Made by a program: the position numbers and the translations under genes
Part shown: positions 34,029-45,599 of the stretch, one piece after another
Layout of the letters: the number at the start of each line of letters is the position of its first letter
Position numbering within the stretch: the first letter of the stretch is position 1
The notes under the pieces: generated by a model
What the model saw: only the letters and a program-made list of their open reading frames with translations
What the model was told of the DNA's origin: nothing
The model's database searches: none
From: Onthophagus taurus
Taxonomy: Eukaryota; Arthropoda; Insecta; Coleoptera; Scarabaeidae
Length of the DNA stretch: 64,000 nucleotides
Reading direction: 5' to 3'
Assembly (NCBI RefSeq): GCF_036711975.1
Contig: NC_091967.1
Coordinates: 24,676,001-24,740,000, forward strand

Positions 34029-35643
34029 CGCAATAGTTTCAAGCAACAGATCGTTATTCATGCGCCGCTTATTCGTATTTCTCTGCGCCATGCCGATAAT
34101 TTCGGTTGTAAATAACACCCTAAAATATTCAATCGGCGAATTAAAAATTCGTTTACGCAACAATATGACTCGCCGTCTTTACAATGACTATCTAAAAGGT
34201 TTCACCTATTATCGTATGTCGAATTTAGACAATCGAATCGCAAACGCTGATCAACTTTTAACGACCGATGTAGATAAATTCTGCGAAAGTATAGCCGAGC
34301 TATACTGTAACACTGCAAAACCAATCTTGGATATTGGTATTTACGTTTATAGATTAACAGCAACGTTAGGTGGAAGTACTCCATTGGCGATGTTGTCTTA
34401 TCTTCTTATTTCTGGTGTGATTTTAACTCATTTAAGACGCCCTACAGGTAAAATGACGGCGACAGAACAAAAATTAGAAGGAGAATATAGACATATAAAC
34501 GCCAGATTGATTACTTATTCGGAAGAAGTAGCTTTTTATAATGGAAATGATCGCGAAAAGGTCACTTTAATGGCTAGTTTTAATAAGTTGCTGAATCATT
34601 TGAGAAAGTTTTTACAATTTAGAGTATTTATGGGGGTTATTGATAATATCGTAGCGAAATATTTTGCCAGCGTTGTTGGTTTTTGGGTGGTTTCCAGACC
34701 GTTTTTATCAACGGATCATGAGTTATCTAATATGGGACAAAACGAACGTTCAAGATTATATTATACTTACGGAAGAATGTTAGTTAAATTGGCTGAGGCT
34801 ATAGGAAGGTTAGTTTTAGCTGGACGAGAATTAACCCGTTTAGCAGGTTTTACATCGCGCGTTACTCAATTAAGAGAAGTTTTGGACGACTTAAACGCTG
34901 GAAAATACAAAAGAACCATGGTAAAAGGATCGGAAAATTTAAATATAAACGGTGGGAAATTAATTTTTAAAGATAACGTTATTAAATTCGATAAAGTTCC
35001 TTTAATAACGCCCAATGGAGACGTTTTAATCAAAGAATTATCGTTTGAAGTACGTTCAGGAATGAATGTTTTAGTTTGTGGACCAAACGGATCAGGAAAA
35101 TCATCGTTATTTAGAATACTTGGTGAACTTTGGCCATTATTCGGCGGTGAATTAACGAAACCTCCTAGAGGAAAACTATTTTATATCCCTCAAAAACCTT
35201 ACATGACCTTGGGAAGTTTAAGAGATCAAATTATTTATCCACATTCCAACGCAGACGCTAAAAAGCGCAATGTCACCGATGAGGAACTAATTGGACATTT
35301 AAAATTGGTTCAACTTGAATATTTATTGAAACGCGAACACGGTTTGGACGCGGTTGCCGATTGGTTAGATGTTTTAAGTGGTGGTGAAAAGCAAAGAATT
35401 GCTATGGCACGTCTATTTTATCATGCTCCACAATTTGCAATTTTGGATGAATGTACAAGTGCGGTTTCTGTTGATGTTGAAGGAAGTATGTATAAATATT
35501 GTAGGGAAGTTGGGATTACATTGTTTACAGTGTCCCACCGAAAATCTTTGTGGCAACACCACGAACATGTTTTGTATTTAGACGGACGTGGAGATTATAC
35601 TTTTAAACCTATTGATCCAACAACTGAAGAATTTGGTTCATAA
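34029..35643 (+). CDS. ABCD3: ABCD3 / PMP70, exon 3 (main exon)
   Basis: Encodes residues 118-655. The half-transporter dimerises in the peroxisomal membrane and imports long- and branched-chain acyl-CoAs and bile-acid precursors for beta-oxidation. The transmembrane domain contains the EEVAFYNGN loop motif typical of ABCD proteins, NLDNRIANADQLLTTDV, and membrane helices. The nucleotide-binding domain has Walker A GPNGSGKS at 469-476, a Q-loop IPQKPY, signature LSGGE at 567-571, Walker B FAILDE (D591, E592) and the switch His at 621 (SHRKSLW). It ends TEEFGS-TAA, like human ABCD3 (659 aa). The acceptor is TTTCAG at 34028. No lesions. Closer to ABCD3 than to ABCD1/2 because of its length and the FGS terminus. 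Confidence 0.98.
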
Positions 35644-35850
35644 GATTTAAATTATTAATTCATTTTAACTAGCTAATTTTATTTTTAATTTTATTATTGG
35701 AACCAATTTGTTTTTATCTTTGTTAAGTCATTTTTAGTAAATAATTAATTAACTCATTTCTATGTATATTTTTGAAATATTTCATACAAAAAGAACAAAT
35801 TAAAATTTATATTTACACTTGAAATATAATACATTTGGTTGTGATTTTGC

Positions 35851-35856
35851 AATAAA
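35851..35856 (+). terminator. candidate ABCD3 polyadenylation signal
   Basis: AATAAA lies 208 bases beyond the stop codon. A second AATAAA at 36199-36204 could serve a longer 3' UTR. Confidence 0.4.
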
Positions 35857-36868
35857 AAAGAAAATTATTAAGATTCCTTTTATTTTCAATTTTATTTTGT
35901 GGTGGTGTTTAAATTTATTATACTTACAGATGACCTCGATAAAAATCAGTGATTACACTTTTTTTTTTCATTGTGATGCTTTTTACAAGCCTGTTCAATT
36001 TTAATTTTGTTCTGTGATAATCTTTTAAATATTTTTTCTTGTTTTAAGTTCTAACATCACTGTTTATTAGAGAAAATTAATATTTCAAACTTCGTTTTTC
36101 ACCTTCAAAATTGATTTTTTTACGTTGTACCTATTTTCTTAATTATTTAGTTTCAATTTCCATAATGTTATAATCTGTTGTATAGTTTATATTTGAAAAA
36201 TAAATATATTTTAATATTTTTATCGCTTTGTTTTTATCATTGCAGATTATTTCATATATTAAGTGTTACGGTTTTTTTTCTTAAAAATTTAAACCTTATT
36301 TAGTCAAATTTTCGTTTATTTTTGTGCTTTATAATAAGAAAACACTCTTTTTATTTTATTCTAAAAAGTGCCACCAACTCGTCGGTTTGATTTATTTATG
36401 TTTTTCTTTAAATTTTTGTTCATTATAATTTTATTTTATATATAATAATCTGATTGGCAATGAGATTTCTTTATTTAGGTCTTGTCTTGTATGTGTTGTT
36501 TTTTTTTGTTGTTGATTACTCCCTCCTCTCACCATTGGTGAGGAACTGGGTTAGAGGAATCCAGCCGTCTTCACAGAGTTGGGGAAACATAGAGGGAGAG
36601 GTTTATTGTCCTAGTTATTATATTTTTTAATTTTAGCGTCACTTTGTCAAATTTTAGCGCATATCACTTCTTTGGCCGACTATTATTATTTGAGGTCATT
36701 GTTCCACATAGGCGATATTTTAGAGAGAACCTCAGAAATTCATTTACTAATTCTCCCTTACGCTGTTGTCCTTTTTCTTTTAATGGCATTTTCAGACAGG
36801 AGCCACGGCGAAACCTTTGGATATTTCCCGTTTAACTCAGCTTGTGTTAACGTACAAGCTTGCTGTTA
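35857..36868. other. downstream of ABCD3, unassigned
   Basis: T-rich sequence to about 36480, then a more balanced 390-base block (36480-36868) that may be a transposon remnant. The open frames there (36644-36869) match no family I recognise. Confidence 0.3.
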
Positions 36869-37061
36869 AGCCGTGTGTCCACTAGCAAGTCACTTGCGGA
36901 AGAACTTCTGCAAGTATTTGCTGAAGTGTTTCCACTCAAACCGAAACTTGCGGAAGTTTGCTTCCAGAAGTAGTTTGTAGAAGTTAAATTGCAGACGTGT
37001 TTCCACACAATGTGAGTACAGCTTGCAGTAGTTTGCTTTTTTTACGAATGACAGTATAAAA

Positions 37062-37384
37062 ATGTCTTGTGGCAAAATAAGATTGGCAGCTGCCATCGCA
37101 GCATATTTAATTAAAAAGAAACAAATTAAAAAAAAACAAAAAGAAGTGTTTGGGTGAGAAATTGGGTGCTGCGGCGCGTAGATTTAAGTTTCCAAAATAC
37201 ATTACTTGAAGAATTGCGGACCGAAGACTCCATGCAGCTGAAAAATTTCCTGAAAATGTCTAATGATGATTTTGAATACATTTTATCTTTAATTCAAACA
37301 AGTATTCAAAAGCAGGATACTAAAATGAGATTGGCTATACCTCCCAAAAACCGGCTATTGCCTTTAAAGCATTTTGTTTTTTAA
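37062..37384 (+). pseudogene. Harbinger transposase, N-terminal fragment
   Basis: ATG at 37062 starts MSCGKIRLAAAIAAYLIKKK. A frameshift near 37148 is followed by WVRNWVLRRVDLSFQNTLL, ELRTEDSMQLKNFLKMSNDD and FEYILSLIQTSIQKQDTKM. This matches the HARBI1-type N-terminal region (R-FL-M---F--LL---P-I-K-DT-MR). The DDE nuclease domain is deleted at about 37370. Confidence 0.88.
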
Positions 37385-37496
37385 TTTTATTCTTATAGTC
37401 TTTTGAGGACGTGTCCCATAATTCAGGATAATTTTCTTGTTTTTCAATTACCAAATGTGTTTTTTCACTACTCCAAACGAATTTATTTTTGTCCAT
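37377..37496 (-). pseudogene. Harbinger MADF/Myb-like accessory protein, N-terminal fragment
   Basis: From ATG at 37496 it reads MDKNKFVWSSEKTHLVIEKQ, then YPELWDTSSKDYKNKIKKQN. This is the MADF (Myb/SANT-like) domain of the second Harbinger protein, which helps the transposase enter the nucleus and bind the ends. It ends at the internal deletion junction shared with the transposase. Confidence 0.85.
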
Positions 37497-37800
37497 TTTT
37501 ATAAATTTTGAAAAGAACTCAAAAAAAAACACAAAACAAAACTGAAAACAGAAGAGAATACCACAAATCGTTTACTCACGTATACCCGACTTCTTCTGCA
37601 AGTCTTCAAAACACTTGTAGTTCACAGCAAGTCGTTCAAGTTACTTCCAGCAAGCAACAAACACATGTTTCCACATAATTGCTGCAAGTAACTTCTGCAA
37701 GCCGTGACTTCTGGAAGTCGACTTCTAATACGTGTTTACACGACAAAAACTTCTGGAAGCAACTTCCGCAAGAAAACTTGGTAGTGGACACACGGCTTTA

Positions 37801-38083
37801 TGAAATTGGACCGTTTTTTATTTATTTATTTGTAATCTTTGGGATACAAATAGGACAGGCCCAGTGAAGTATCCACTAATAATACATAAGAAGAACAATA
37901 CAAAAATTAATGTTAATAATAATAACAAAATATATATATATAAAAGTAAACAAAAACCAGCAAAAAGGAAAAAATTAACAAAAAATAAAATAATAACAAA
38001 AATAAAATGACAATATGTTTAATGATATTAATAATAATATCAATATCAACGACTCGCTCAGCTATCAGATAACGCACGCAATG
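37801..38083 (-). other. 3' untranslated region of the adjacent LINE
   Basis: Low-complexity AT-rich tail directly downstream (minus sense) of the LINE ORF2 end, with CAATA/AATAAC simple repeats and a TATATATATATA tract. Confidence 0.45.
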
Positions 38084-39476
38084 CTACTGACAATGCAAGT
38101 GGCAAATGTTTTTCTTGAATGTCGCCGTAGAGGTGTTGAACATATCGAGACCTGAGCCACAGCAATTAAACGTGTACATAAGGCGTGGAACCGCGGCATT
38201 TGAAAAGGCGTTTGTATTAGTACGAGGCACCGAAAATAAAGACAAGTCGCGAGACGGTCGGACAGGAATTCTAAATTTTAACTCGGACAAGATCGCGGAG
38301 CAGTCAATAAGGCCATTGCACACTTTATAAAGTAGGGTTAAGTCATTATTTTTGCGTTTGGAAGAGAGCGGCATGAGACCAAAAACTGTGCATCGCTGCA
38401 CATAATTACAATACGGTGAGCAAAATTTATACGACAAATACCGAGCAAAACACTTCTGGACTTGTTCCAGGCGGTCGATGTAGGTATGATATTGAGGGTT
38501 CCAAACGGCAGATGCGTAATTAAGGACATACAAATCCCAGCATGCGAGAAGCCTTGTTAACAATATAGTCAATATGAGCCGAAAAAGAGAGTTTAGAGTC
38601 AAAAATAACTCCAAGGTCTCTCACGCATTCGGATTGTCTGAGGATAGTTGAGCCAAGGAAATAATCAAAGACGACAGGATAGCGTTTACGAGTAAATGTA
38701 ATTTTACTGCATTTATCAAGGTTTAAGAACAAGTTATTTCTTAAACAATATTCATGTAACCTGTTTAAATCGTCTTGCAGTTTCGCACAGTCGTCGGTAG
38801 AACAGATGCGGCTAAATATCTTGCTATCATCGGCGTAAAGTAGAAAATTTGAATGGTGAAAGCATGCATGGATATCGTTAATGTAGAGTAGAAAGAAAAG
38901 CGGTCCCAGATGACTACCCTGAGCGACGCCAGAAGAAATATCAGAGCGGTAATTACCTATGCTAACAGCCTGCGATCTGCCGGAGATGTAAGATGAAATC
39001 CAGGAAATTAAACCAATTGGAATGTCAAAATTAGCAAGTTTAGTTAAAAGGATTCCATGATCAATTTTATCCAACGCGTTGCTATAATCGGTGTATAGGG
39101 CATCTACCTGGCAATTGTCATCAAGAGAGCTTAGTAAAAAGTTGGAATAAGAGATTAGATTAGATTCCACTGACTTGCCTTGGTAGAAGCCATGCTGTTC
39201 AGGGATTATAGATGATTTAACACTATACATAATAAGATCGTAAACAAGACGCTCAAAGACTTTAGAGGCGATTGAGAGAATAGAGATAGGTCTGTAGTTA
39301 CAAACTAAATCACGTTCGCCACTTTTATGTATAGGGAGTATTAGGGCTTCCTGCCAGGTCATATGAAGAACTTTTGTCCGGAGCGTTTCCAGAAGAGATG
39401 TTATAGCTGTGGGGAGTTGGATTTTACTGTATGGACAGGAATTGTCTATCATGTTAGGAACCAGGAATCGACGCAA
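38084..39476 (-). pseudogene. CR1/Jockey-like LINE ORF2, reverse transcriptase and C-terminus
   Basis: From 39476 down: LPIHKSGERDLVCNYRPISI (RT motif 1), PEQHGFYQGKSVESN, YTDYSNALDKIDHGIL (motif A), SSGVAQGSHLGPLFFLLYIN (motif B region) and FLLYADDSKIF, the catalytic YADD. Then come the LNLDKC-K thumb region and VRDLGVIFDSKLSFSAHI. After a frameshift near 38560 the C-terminus continues (NYASAVWNPQYHTYIDRLEQ, then VPRTNTNAFSNAAVPRLMY) to 38084. Only one frameshift separates two long open parts, so the copy is relatively young. The endonuclease is truncated where a Gypsy protease fragment abuts. Confidence 0.92.
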
Positions 39477-39489
39477 GTGTATGGTAGTC

Positions 39490-39840
39490 CTTGCCGCAAG
39501 TCATCAAAATCGACCGATCTGAATATCCGCATACAGAGTGTTTTAGGTTTTATTCTCGATAGTGCGAGGGGTGATTCGCGTTCTTATCTCGATGTCATTA
39601 TTTTGGCTCAGAGATTTAAGGGGTTATTAGATAGTGGGACGTCACGTACTATTTTGGGGAGTTCTGGTTGGAGTCGTTTGCAGTCTGTGGGAGTAATCAT
39701 GCATCCTGACGATTATGCTTCGTGGTAGGGTGGGAATCATGAATATCTTGGTAATTCCAGGAATAGAGCATGAATTGGTATTGGGTATCGATTTCTGACG
39801 TCCTATGGGTATACTTCCGGGTTTTGCGTGCGGAAAAATA
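39490..39840 (+). pseudogene. Gypsy-type retropepsin fragment
   Basis: Reads YLDVIILAQRFKGLLDSGTS followed by RTILGSSGW (about 39575-39665); LLDSGTSRTI is the catalytic motif of retrotransposon aspartic proteases. After a frame change it continues IPGIEHELVLGIDF and MGILP (39745-39810), the segment linking protease to RT in Gypsy elements. No RT follows. Confidence 0.8.
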
Positions 39841-40208
39841 GTAATAATCTTCGGCGACGTAATGTTGAGTATTGGTTAAAATATCTAATTGATTGACTTT
39901 ATTTGTTATCAAAAAGCTTATCGCATTTGTAAAGTACTTTTTGCAAATAGCATATCAGATATTTACATCATATGAAGTCACCGAAATCTACAACCTCAGG
40001 CTACACTCTGATAATTTAGACTGGTTTTGTTCTGTCCTAATATTGTATTATCTTATAATGTTCAGAAGTGTATTTACATCTTTAGTACAAAATCTTCTTT
40101 CGCCCATGATTACAGAACAATTGCAGAGAAGCGTTACAAATTGTATAATTGCAGGGTCCTTCCTACGCCCATGATCACAGAAAATTCTTGAGAAGCACCT
40201 GACAATTA
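39841..40208. other. unassigned
   Basis: AT-rich non-coding. The words CCCATGATTACAGAA and CCCATGATCACAGAA repeat about 70 bases apart. Confidence 0.3.
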
Positions 40209-40610
40209 TCAGAACTGTAATATAAATGCACTACATCCATGTTCACTATAACTGTAATATTTGTTTTGGTAACTTGAAGCTGCCTCCTTTTGTATATATA
40301 AATGAAGTGGTGTGAGACCGAGTAGGGCTTCCAACGCAGCCGTCGGACAAGATCTCATTGAACCCGTTATATTAAGACATGCTAACCGCTGGATTTGTGG
40401 CAACAGTTGTGCTGTCTTATGTTTTGTTTTTGGCCACCAAACCAATGAGACGTAGGCGACCATGGATCTGATTATTGTTACGTAGGCCCAATGAGCCATT
40501 CGTGATGGCCTTTTTCCCCACCTTGTCTACGTATGAGTTCCAGTTTAGTTTACTGTCTAGTATTATCCCTAGATATTTAAGTTCTGTTTTGAGGTTAATA
40601 GCTTCCTATG
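40209..40610 (-). pseudogene. Jockey-like LINE, C-terminal part
   Basis: The minus strand gives LKTELKYLGIILDSKLNWNS, then (after shifts) VAYVSLVWWPKTKHKTAQLL, QRLACLNITGSMRSCPTAAL and EALLGLTPLHLYIQKEAASS. This is the conserved region after the RT of Jockey/I-type LINEs. The RT core is missing. Confidence 0.85.
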
Positions 40611-40644
40611 CTTCTATTCGTAGCTTCCTTCTCCGAGTGAAAGA

Positions 40645-41796
40645 CTATTTCGATTTTATTTGGATTGATGCTGAGCCCATTGCTTCTACACCAACAGAAC
40701 ATGCTTTGTTAACTAACATATTTCTTCTTCGGATCTCTTCCTCTTCTGTGCTAAGACTTATTAATTCTACAGCGAAGTAATAATATACTTTTATAGATTT
40801 GATTTGACCCTTCGTAATTTTTTGAGGCATAGGTTTGGCTCTGCTTTGGCGTATGTCTTTTGCTTTTTCGTTATTAATTCTTAATCCTATTATTTTAGCA
40901 GTTTCTTTCATAGGTTTGTACGTTTCATCTGCATCTTTCATTGTTCTTCTCATAATGTTGATATCCATGCATATGCAGCCAATTTAACACATGTATCGGT
41001 GCTTGTTAATGTAGCTTTTATTAATCCTACTATCTTATGTTCAATTTTCTAAAGACGTTAAAGACAGATTTTCCTTTCCTAAATCCTGTTTGATATTTGC
41101 CGATAATCTTTTTTGCATACGAATGCATGCATGAATTTTGCATTCATTTTCAATACTCAGCAATTCATTGAAATAATCCTTCCAAGTATTTTTCAGTATC
41201 TTCATGTCTATGCATGTGGTTGTGAGGCTTTAATCCTGACAGTCTCTTTGTCTCTTTATATGTTCATAGGCATTTTTTGGATTTTTATTCTTCATTTTTT
41301 TGCCCTATGCCGTCTCTACATTTCTGTCGAACTGTGACTTTGTTTTTCTTTTTTTTGTCACTTCCAATACTTCTACGGCAGTTGTGCCCCTAGTTGTTTT
41401 AATTTGATTCCAGTCTTCATCAATGGTGCGGTATCTGTTCATGGTTGTTTCCTTGCTTTTGGTGGACTTGCTCGAAGTTGTGTTATTTCGGTTACGTTTT
41501 TTACAAGTTCTGAATCAAAATTTTGCTTGCGCTAAGAAATAGTCTAATCCACAGCATGCTGGTTTTCATCCACAATACTCTTCGGTATTTGGTTATTTGT
41601 TATTCCATCTAGTGATATACAGGTAACTTTGTTCTTATGTGGGAATAGTGTTGAACTCACAACCATATTCCTGTTTGCAGAAAAAGCTATAAAGAACACA
41701 TCATGTTCACCGGTTGTGTTGTAGAAATTGTCTTCCTATTGTTCTTAAACATTCACCTTCTATCCATTTTGTTTCTTGAAATGATAACCGCAGTTC
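40645..41796 (-). pseudogene. RTE-like LINE fragments, endonuclease to post-YADD
   Basis: Minus-strand order. 41690-41560 gives STLFPHKNKVTCISLDGITN with NQIPKSIVD (the FPHK--H--TW-S-DG-T-NQIDH endonuclease block). 41510-41350 gives linker text (RYRTIDEDWNQIK, TTAVEVLEVTKKRKT). 41095-41040 gives QTGFRKGKS. 40968-40645 gives DINIMRRTMKDADETYKPMK and LRINNEKAKDIRQSR (post-YADD) with EEEIRRRNMLVNKA. The RT core is deleted. The right side is interrupted by the Gypsy element. Confidence 0.75.
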
Positions 41797-41801
41797 AAAC
41801 C
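41797..41801. other. 5-bp target duplication of the Gypsy element
   Basis: AAACC here and at 46191-46195 flank the two LTRs, as expected for Gypsy integrases that make 4-6-bp duplications. Confidence 0.75.
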
Positions 41802-41996
41802 TAAAGAGTTGTAGTTAATATAATTTAAACTCTTTTAAAAAATCAAAACGCAAAGACGTGTTGACTTGCTGAATGTTTGTAATCGAATAATTTACATCAA
41901 AAATATCAACAAAATGGTAACATAGTAATTTGTTAAGTTTGGGTAATTTGATAAAAGTTTATAATTTCTATGTGAAGGTAGGCTGTGTACGCTACA
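41802..41996 (-). repeat. Gypsy 3' LTR
   Basis: 195 bases, beginning TGTAGCGTACACAGCC and ending CAACTCTTTA on the minus strand. It differs from the other LTR mainly by a ~31-base insertion near its start (41949-41980). Confidence 0.9.
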
Positions 41997-42065
41997 GTTA
42001 CTCCCCCTTTCACAAGAAAACTACACGTAAAAAGCAATATTAAAAGTACGAAAATAAAAGATAAG

Positions 42066-43810
42066 TTAGCAAGAAAAATTAAAGTGAACTTTGACTTGTT
42101 TTTTGGTAGACAATGCGTCGTTACTATGGCAGTTATTTGACTTGTCATTAAGTAAAAATGCGGGTTTTAAACCAGATTTTAAACGATTTATATTTATAGG
42201 TAAGTCCTTATTATTTTTTGAAATTATGAATGTCGTTCGAAGTCTTTTAAGAATTTTAAAAGGGCCTTCGTAACGAGGGGTAAGTGAAGGTTGCATGCCT
42301 TCAATTTTGATAAAGACGTAATCAGATTTAAAAAGATCTTTATGAAGTAAAGGTTTGTTCGTGAATGAAATGACGTTTCGATTGGTTGTAGGTTTGAAAA
42401 TGTTTCACGCAAATTCTGCAAAATGGGCTCCGTCTCTAACGAATGTTGTGATTTTATGAAGAATTCACCAGGTAGTCGGAGAGGTTGGCCGTAAACAAGT
42501 TCGGCAGAGGAACAGCCAAGGTCTTCCTTAAGGGAAGATCTGAGGCCTAAAAGAACGACGGGAAGATCGTCATACCAGTTGCTCTTGCTACCTCTGGCAA
42601 TTAAGGCTGTTTTGAGAGTTCGATGGAATCTCTCCAAAATGCCATTACTTTGCGGATGGAAAGAGGATGTGTGAATCTGGCGAGTACCTAAAATATTGGT
42701 AAACTTCGAAAATAACGAAGATTCAAACTGTCTACCTTGGTCATGCGTGATGGTGTGAGGTATTCCGAACCTAGAGAAATAATTTCGAAAGAGAGTATCG
42801 GCTATCGTTGAAGCGGCGATATCTTTGAGCGGAAAAGCTTCTAGCCAGCGAGTGAAGCGGTCAATTGCAGTGTGTAAGTACGTATAGCCTTTAGAAGGTG
42901 TAAGAGGGCCAACTAAGTCGATATGAACGTGATCAAATCTACCACTTGGTATATGGATTTTTTGGATAGGTGATTTTGTATATTTGTTCACTTTGGCTCG
43001 TTGGCATGGTAAACATGTTTTTGTCCACCACTGAATATCTTTTAACATATGTGGCCAATAGAAACGGGATTTAAGGTTATGAACAGTTGCACGTATTCCG
43101 GAATGTGAAATATTGTGAAATTTCTGGAAAATGATTTTTCTAAATTTATCTGGCACGTAAATTCTTGGCAATGGTGAAGATATTTCGCACCAAAGTTTAA
43201 AATCTGATTCTTCAATTTTTTGCTGAGATAAATGAAAATTGCGTAAATGTTTGTTGGAAAATTGTTTATTGAGTAAGTGCGTTAATTGTATATCTTGGTC
43301 TTGAGCAATTTTAATAGATTTTAAATCTGGATAATCGGAATTAAGGGATTCAACATTAATGCGCGACAAAGTATCTGCCACAACGTTCGAATCTCCTTTA
43401 ATATATTTAAGTTCAGATGTGAACTGGGTGATATAACTCAGATAACGAATTTGTCGAGGAGTTTTTCCTTCGGCAGAAATTTGATGATTTAGAAAATTTA
43501 GAGAAGTTACACCAAATTCACATTTCGTAGGTTGAATAGAGATGTTATAAGAACTTAATCTTTTGAACAATTGTTCTAAATGTTTGTAATGCTCTTCCTC
43601 GCTTTTACTGGCAACGAGGATGTCGTCCAGGCAAACAAAGAGGAAATGCAGCCCAGAAAGCACTTCGTTAATAAATCTTTGGAAAGTTTGAGCTGCATTC
43701 CTCAGACCAAAAGGCATTCGAGTAAATTCGAATAAACCGAAAGGTGTTGTTATTGCGGTTTTGGGGATGTCTTCTTCTTCTATAGGTATCTGATGATACG
43801 CCTTCACCAA
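42066..43810 (-). pseudogene. Gypsy pol, RT core and integrase
   Basis: The open stretch 43810-42224 begins in the RT palm ([20 protein letters not shown]), then [18 protein letters not shown] and [11 protein letters not shown], the catalytic xxDD. After [16 protein letters not shown] it jumps to [20 protein letters not shown] plus ADTLSRI. Most of the connection and RNase H domain, on the order of 200 residues, is therefore missing in frame. The integrase follows: an HHCC zinc domain (H-NISHSGI with C-PC), and a DDE core with [33 protein letters not shown] and [12 protein letters not shown]. After a frameshift the C-terminal [15 protein letters not shown] segment ends near 42090. Confidence 0.95.
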
Positions 43811-44590
43811 GTCGATTTTTGAAAAAATTTTACATCCATGTAAATGGAGGTTAAAATCTTGAATGTGTGGTAAGGGTATCGGTCAGGGACTGTGACATTA
43901 TTCAAGTGTCGGTAGTCGCCACATGGTCGCCAATCGTCAGAGTCTTTTTTCGGAACCATGTGTAAAGCGGATGCCGTAGAGGAAGAAGAGGGCCCGCAAA
44001 TTCCAATAGAAACCATGTACTCGAATTCTTTTTTGGCAATATTGTACTTTTGTGAATGTAATCTCCTGGGACGACAAAAAGGAAGGTGTGAATTTGTTAT
44101 AATCTTGTGAGTAGTTGTGTGTTGAACAGGTGTTGAAAAATCTGGTGTAGATGTCAAGTTTGGGTATGAGTTGAGAAGTTTTGTATATGCAGTTTCAATA
44201 GAAAAGTTTTTTGGGGTTGGTGTATTAGTATTGACAATAGAACCGATTAAAAATAATTTTGTTGTTGAATCAACTAATCGCTTGTTTTTAATATCAACTA
44301 AAAGATTGAATTTATGAAGGAAATCAGCGCCAATGATTGGGTTTTTAACATTGGCGATGGTAAAAATGAAAGGAAAATTCCTTCTTAGATTTAATGAAAC
44401 TGTTAGTTGTTGTTTTTTGCCGTAGGTTTTAATTGTTGTACCGTTGGCAGCGGAAAGCGAAGAGATGGTATCTTGTTTTCGATTTGAATAAAACAGGTAA
44501 TACAGAAACATCGGCTCCAGTGTCAATTAAAAAATTTTGATTATTTTGGTTGTCGAAAATGAAAAGACGGGAACTTGTAGGATTGATAGA
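43804..44590 (-). pseudogene. Gypsy protease and N-terminal RT
   Basis: Near 44560 the minus strand encodes [17 protein letters not shown] with the retropepsin DTGA. Downstream (44526-43804) are [20 protein letters not shown] and the RT fingers ([40 protein letters not shown]). It is broken from the rest of RT by a frameshift near 43805. Confidence 0.93.
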
Positions 44591-44642
44591 AAATTGGGAT
44601 TGCCATTTTGGCGAAATTTTGAATTTGGAAAAAGATGGTTTT

Positions 44643-45569
44643 CTATTGAAACTGGGTATTAGTTTTTTGGGTGGGACAAATTATTTGTTTTATTGTTGAA
44701 CGATGTGGAAAATTTACACCAAGATCCTTGGCATTTCTCCGCCCTATCAGCGAATTTATGGTGATACCAACATATATTAGAAGGCGCAGAGGAATTTGAC
44801 CTACCACGCGAATGTTGGGATGAGGAGCGCGATCTACTTCTGGAGTGATGGCAACTATGATAGCATTGGGGGGGTATATTGTTGTCATCACGTTTGAAAT
44901 TTACTAAAGACATTTTATCTTCTAGAGACGAAAGTCGTTGGGATAAGGCTTGAATAGTGACTGAAAGGTTTTGAAGAGATGCTGTTATATCTTCTTGGGA
45001 ACGAGTCGCGAGAGAGGAATTAGACGAAATTTTATGAATTTTGGGTATGTAAGTTGGATTGGGTGAAGTTGAATTGGGTGAAAGTTGCAGAGCTTCCCAT
45101 ATTTTGTCCGCAATTGACAAAAGGTCAGCAACATCATTTTTGCCAGAAGATAACAAAGCAACTGATATCACCTTCGGGATTCTTTTTTGCCAAAGCCTCA
45201 TTAGCAATTCTCTGCTGACTACCTGTGAACCGCCGGTAGTAGCCAACATTGATCTATTATAAAATTCTGACGGCTTTTGATCACCCATTTGAGAATTTGA
45301 CAGCAAGTCATCGAGACGTCTCTGTGTGACATATACAAATTATCTACTGGGGGATTTTGAATAACGTCTAAAATTATTGTGATGACATCGTTTGGAAGAT
45401 GAGTTAGAACTAAATGATATTTTGTTTTATGGTTTTGCAGCCGTGACAAAACGAATTGTGATTCAATAATCGTAAACCACGCTGCTGGATTTGAAGTCCA
45501 AAAAGGCGGTAAAGTAAATTTCGTAATAATGTGTAAGTCAAAATTGTCGCCGATAGTAGCATCCACCAT
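44643..45569 (-). pseudogene. Gypsy gag
   Basis: Starts at 45569 (MVDATIGDNFDLHIITKFTL), with the capsid-like LPPFWTSNPAAWFTIIESQF. After a frameshift near 45300 it continues MGDQKPSEFYNRSMLATTGG, LLMRLWQKRIPKVISVALLS and ADKIWEAL. A Ser/Arg-rich stretch (SRSRSSSQHSRGRSNSSAPS) and CWYHHKFADRAEKCQGSWC replace a classical zinc knuckle, as is usual in this Gypsy group. Confidence 0.9.
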
Positions 45570-45599
45570 TGTACAAAATTATATTAATAATGAAAATAA

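Larger units (their letters stand above)
36869..37797. mobile_element. internally deleted PIF/Harbinger transposon
   Basis: Flanked by TTA (36866-36868 and 37798-37800), the usual Harbinger 3-bp target. The termini AGCCGTGTGTCCACTA match in inverted orientation. Inside each end are many variants of ACTTCTGGAAGT and ACTTGCGGAAG, forming short palindromes. The element holds the N-terminal parts of both typical Harbinger proteins in convergent orientation, with the middle deleted. Confidence 0.93.

Noticed and set aside
36644..36869. Overlapping frames just left of the Harbinger element
   Set aside because: They look vaguely like transposon coding text, but no motif could be matched to a family, so the region is listed only as unassigned.
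40475..40780. Plus-strand 101-codon frame
   Set aside because: Antisense of the LINE fragments on the minus strand.
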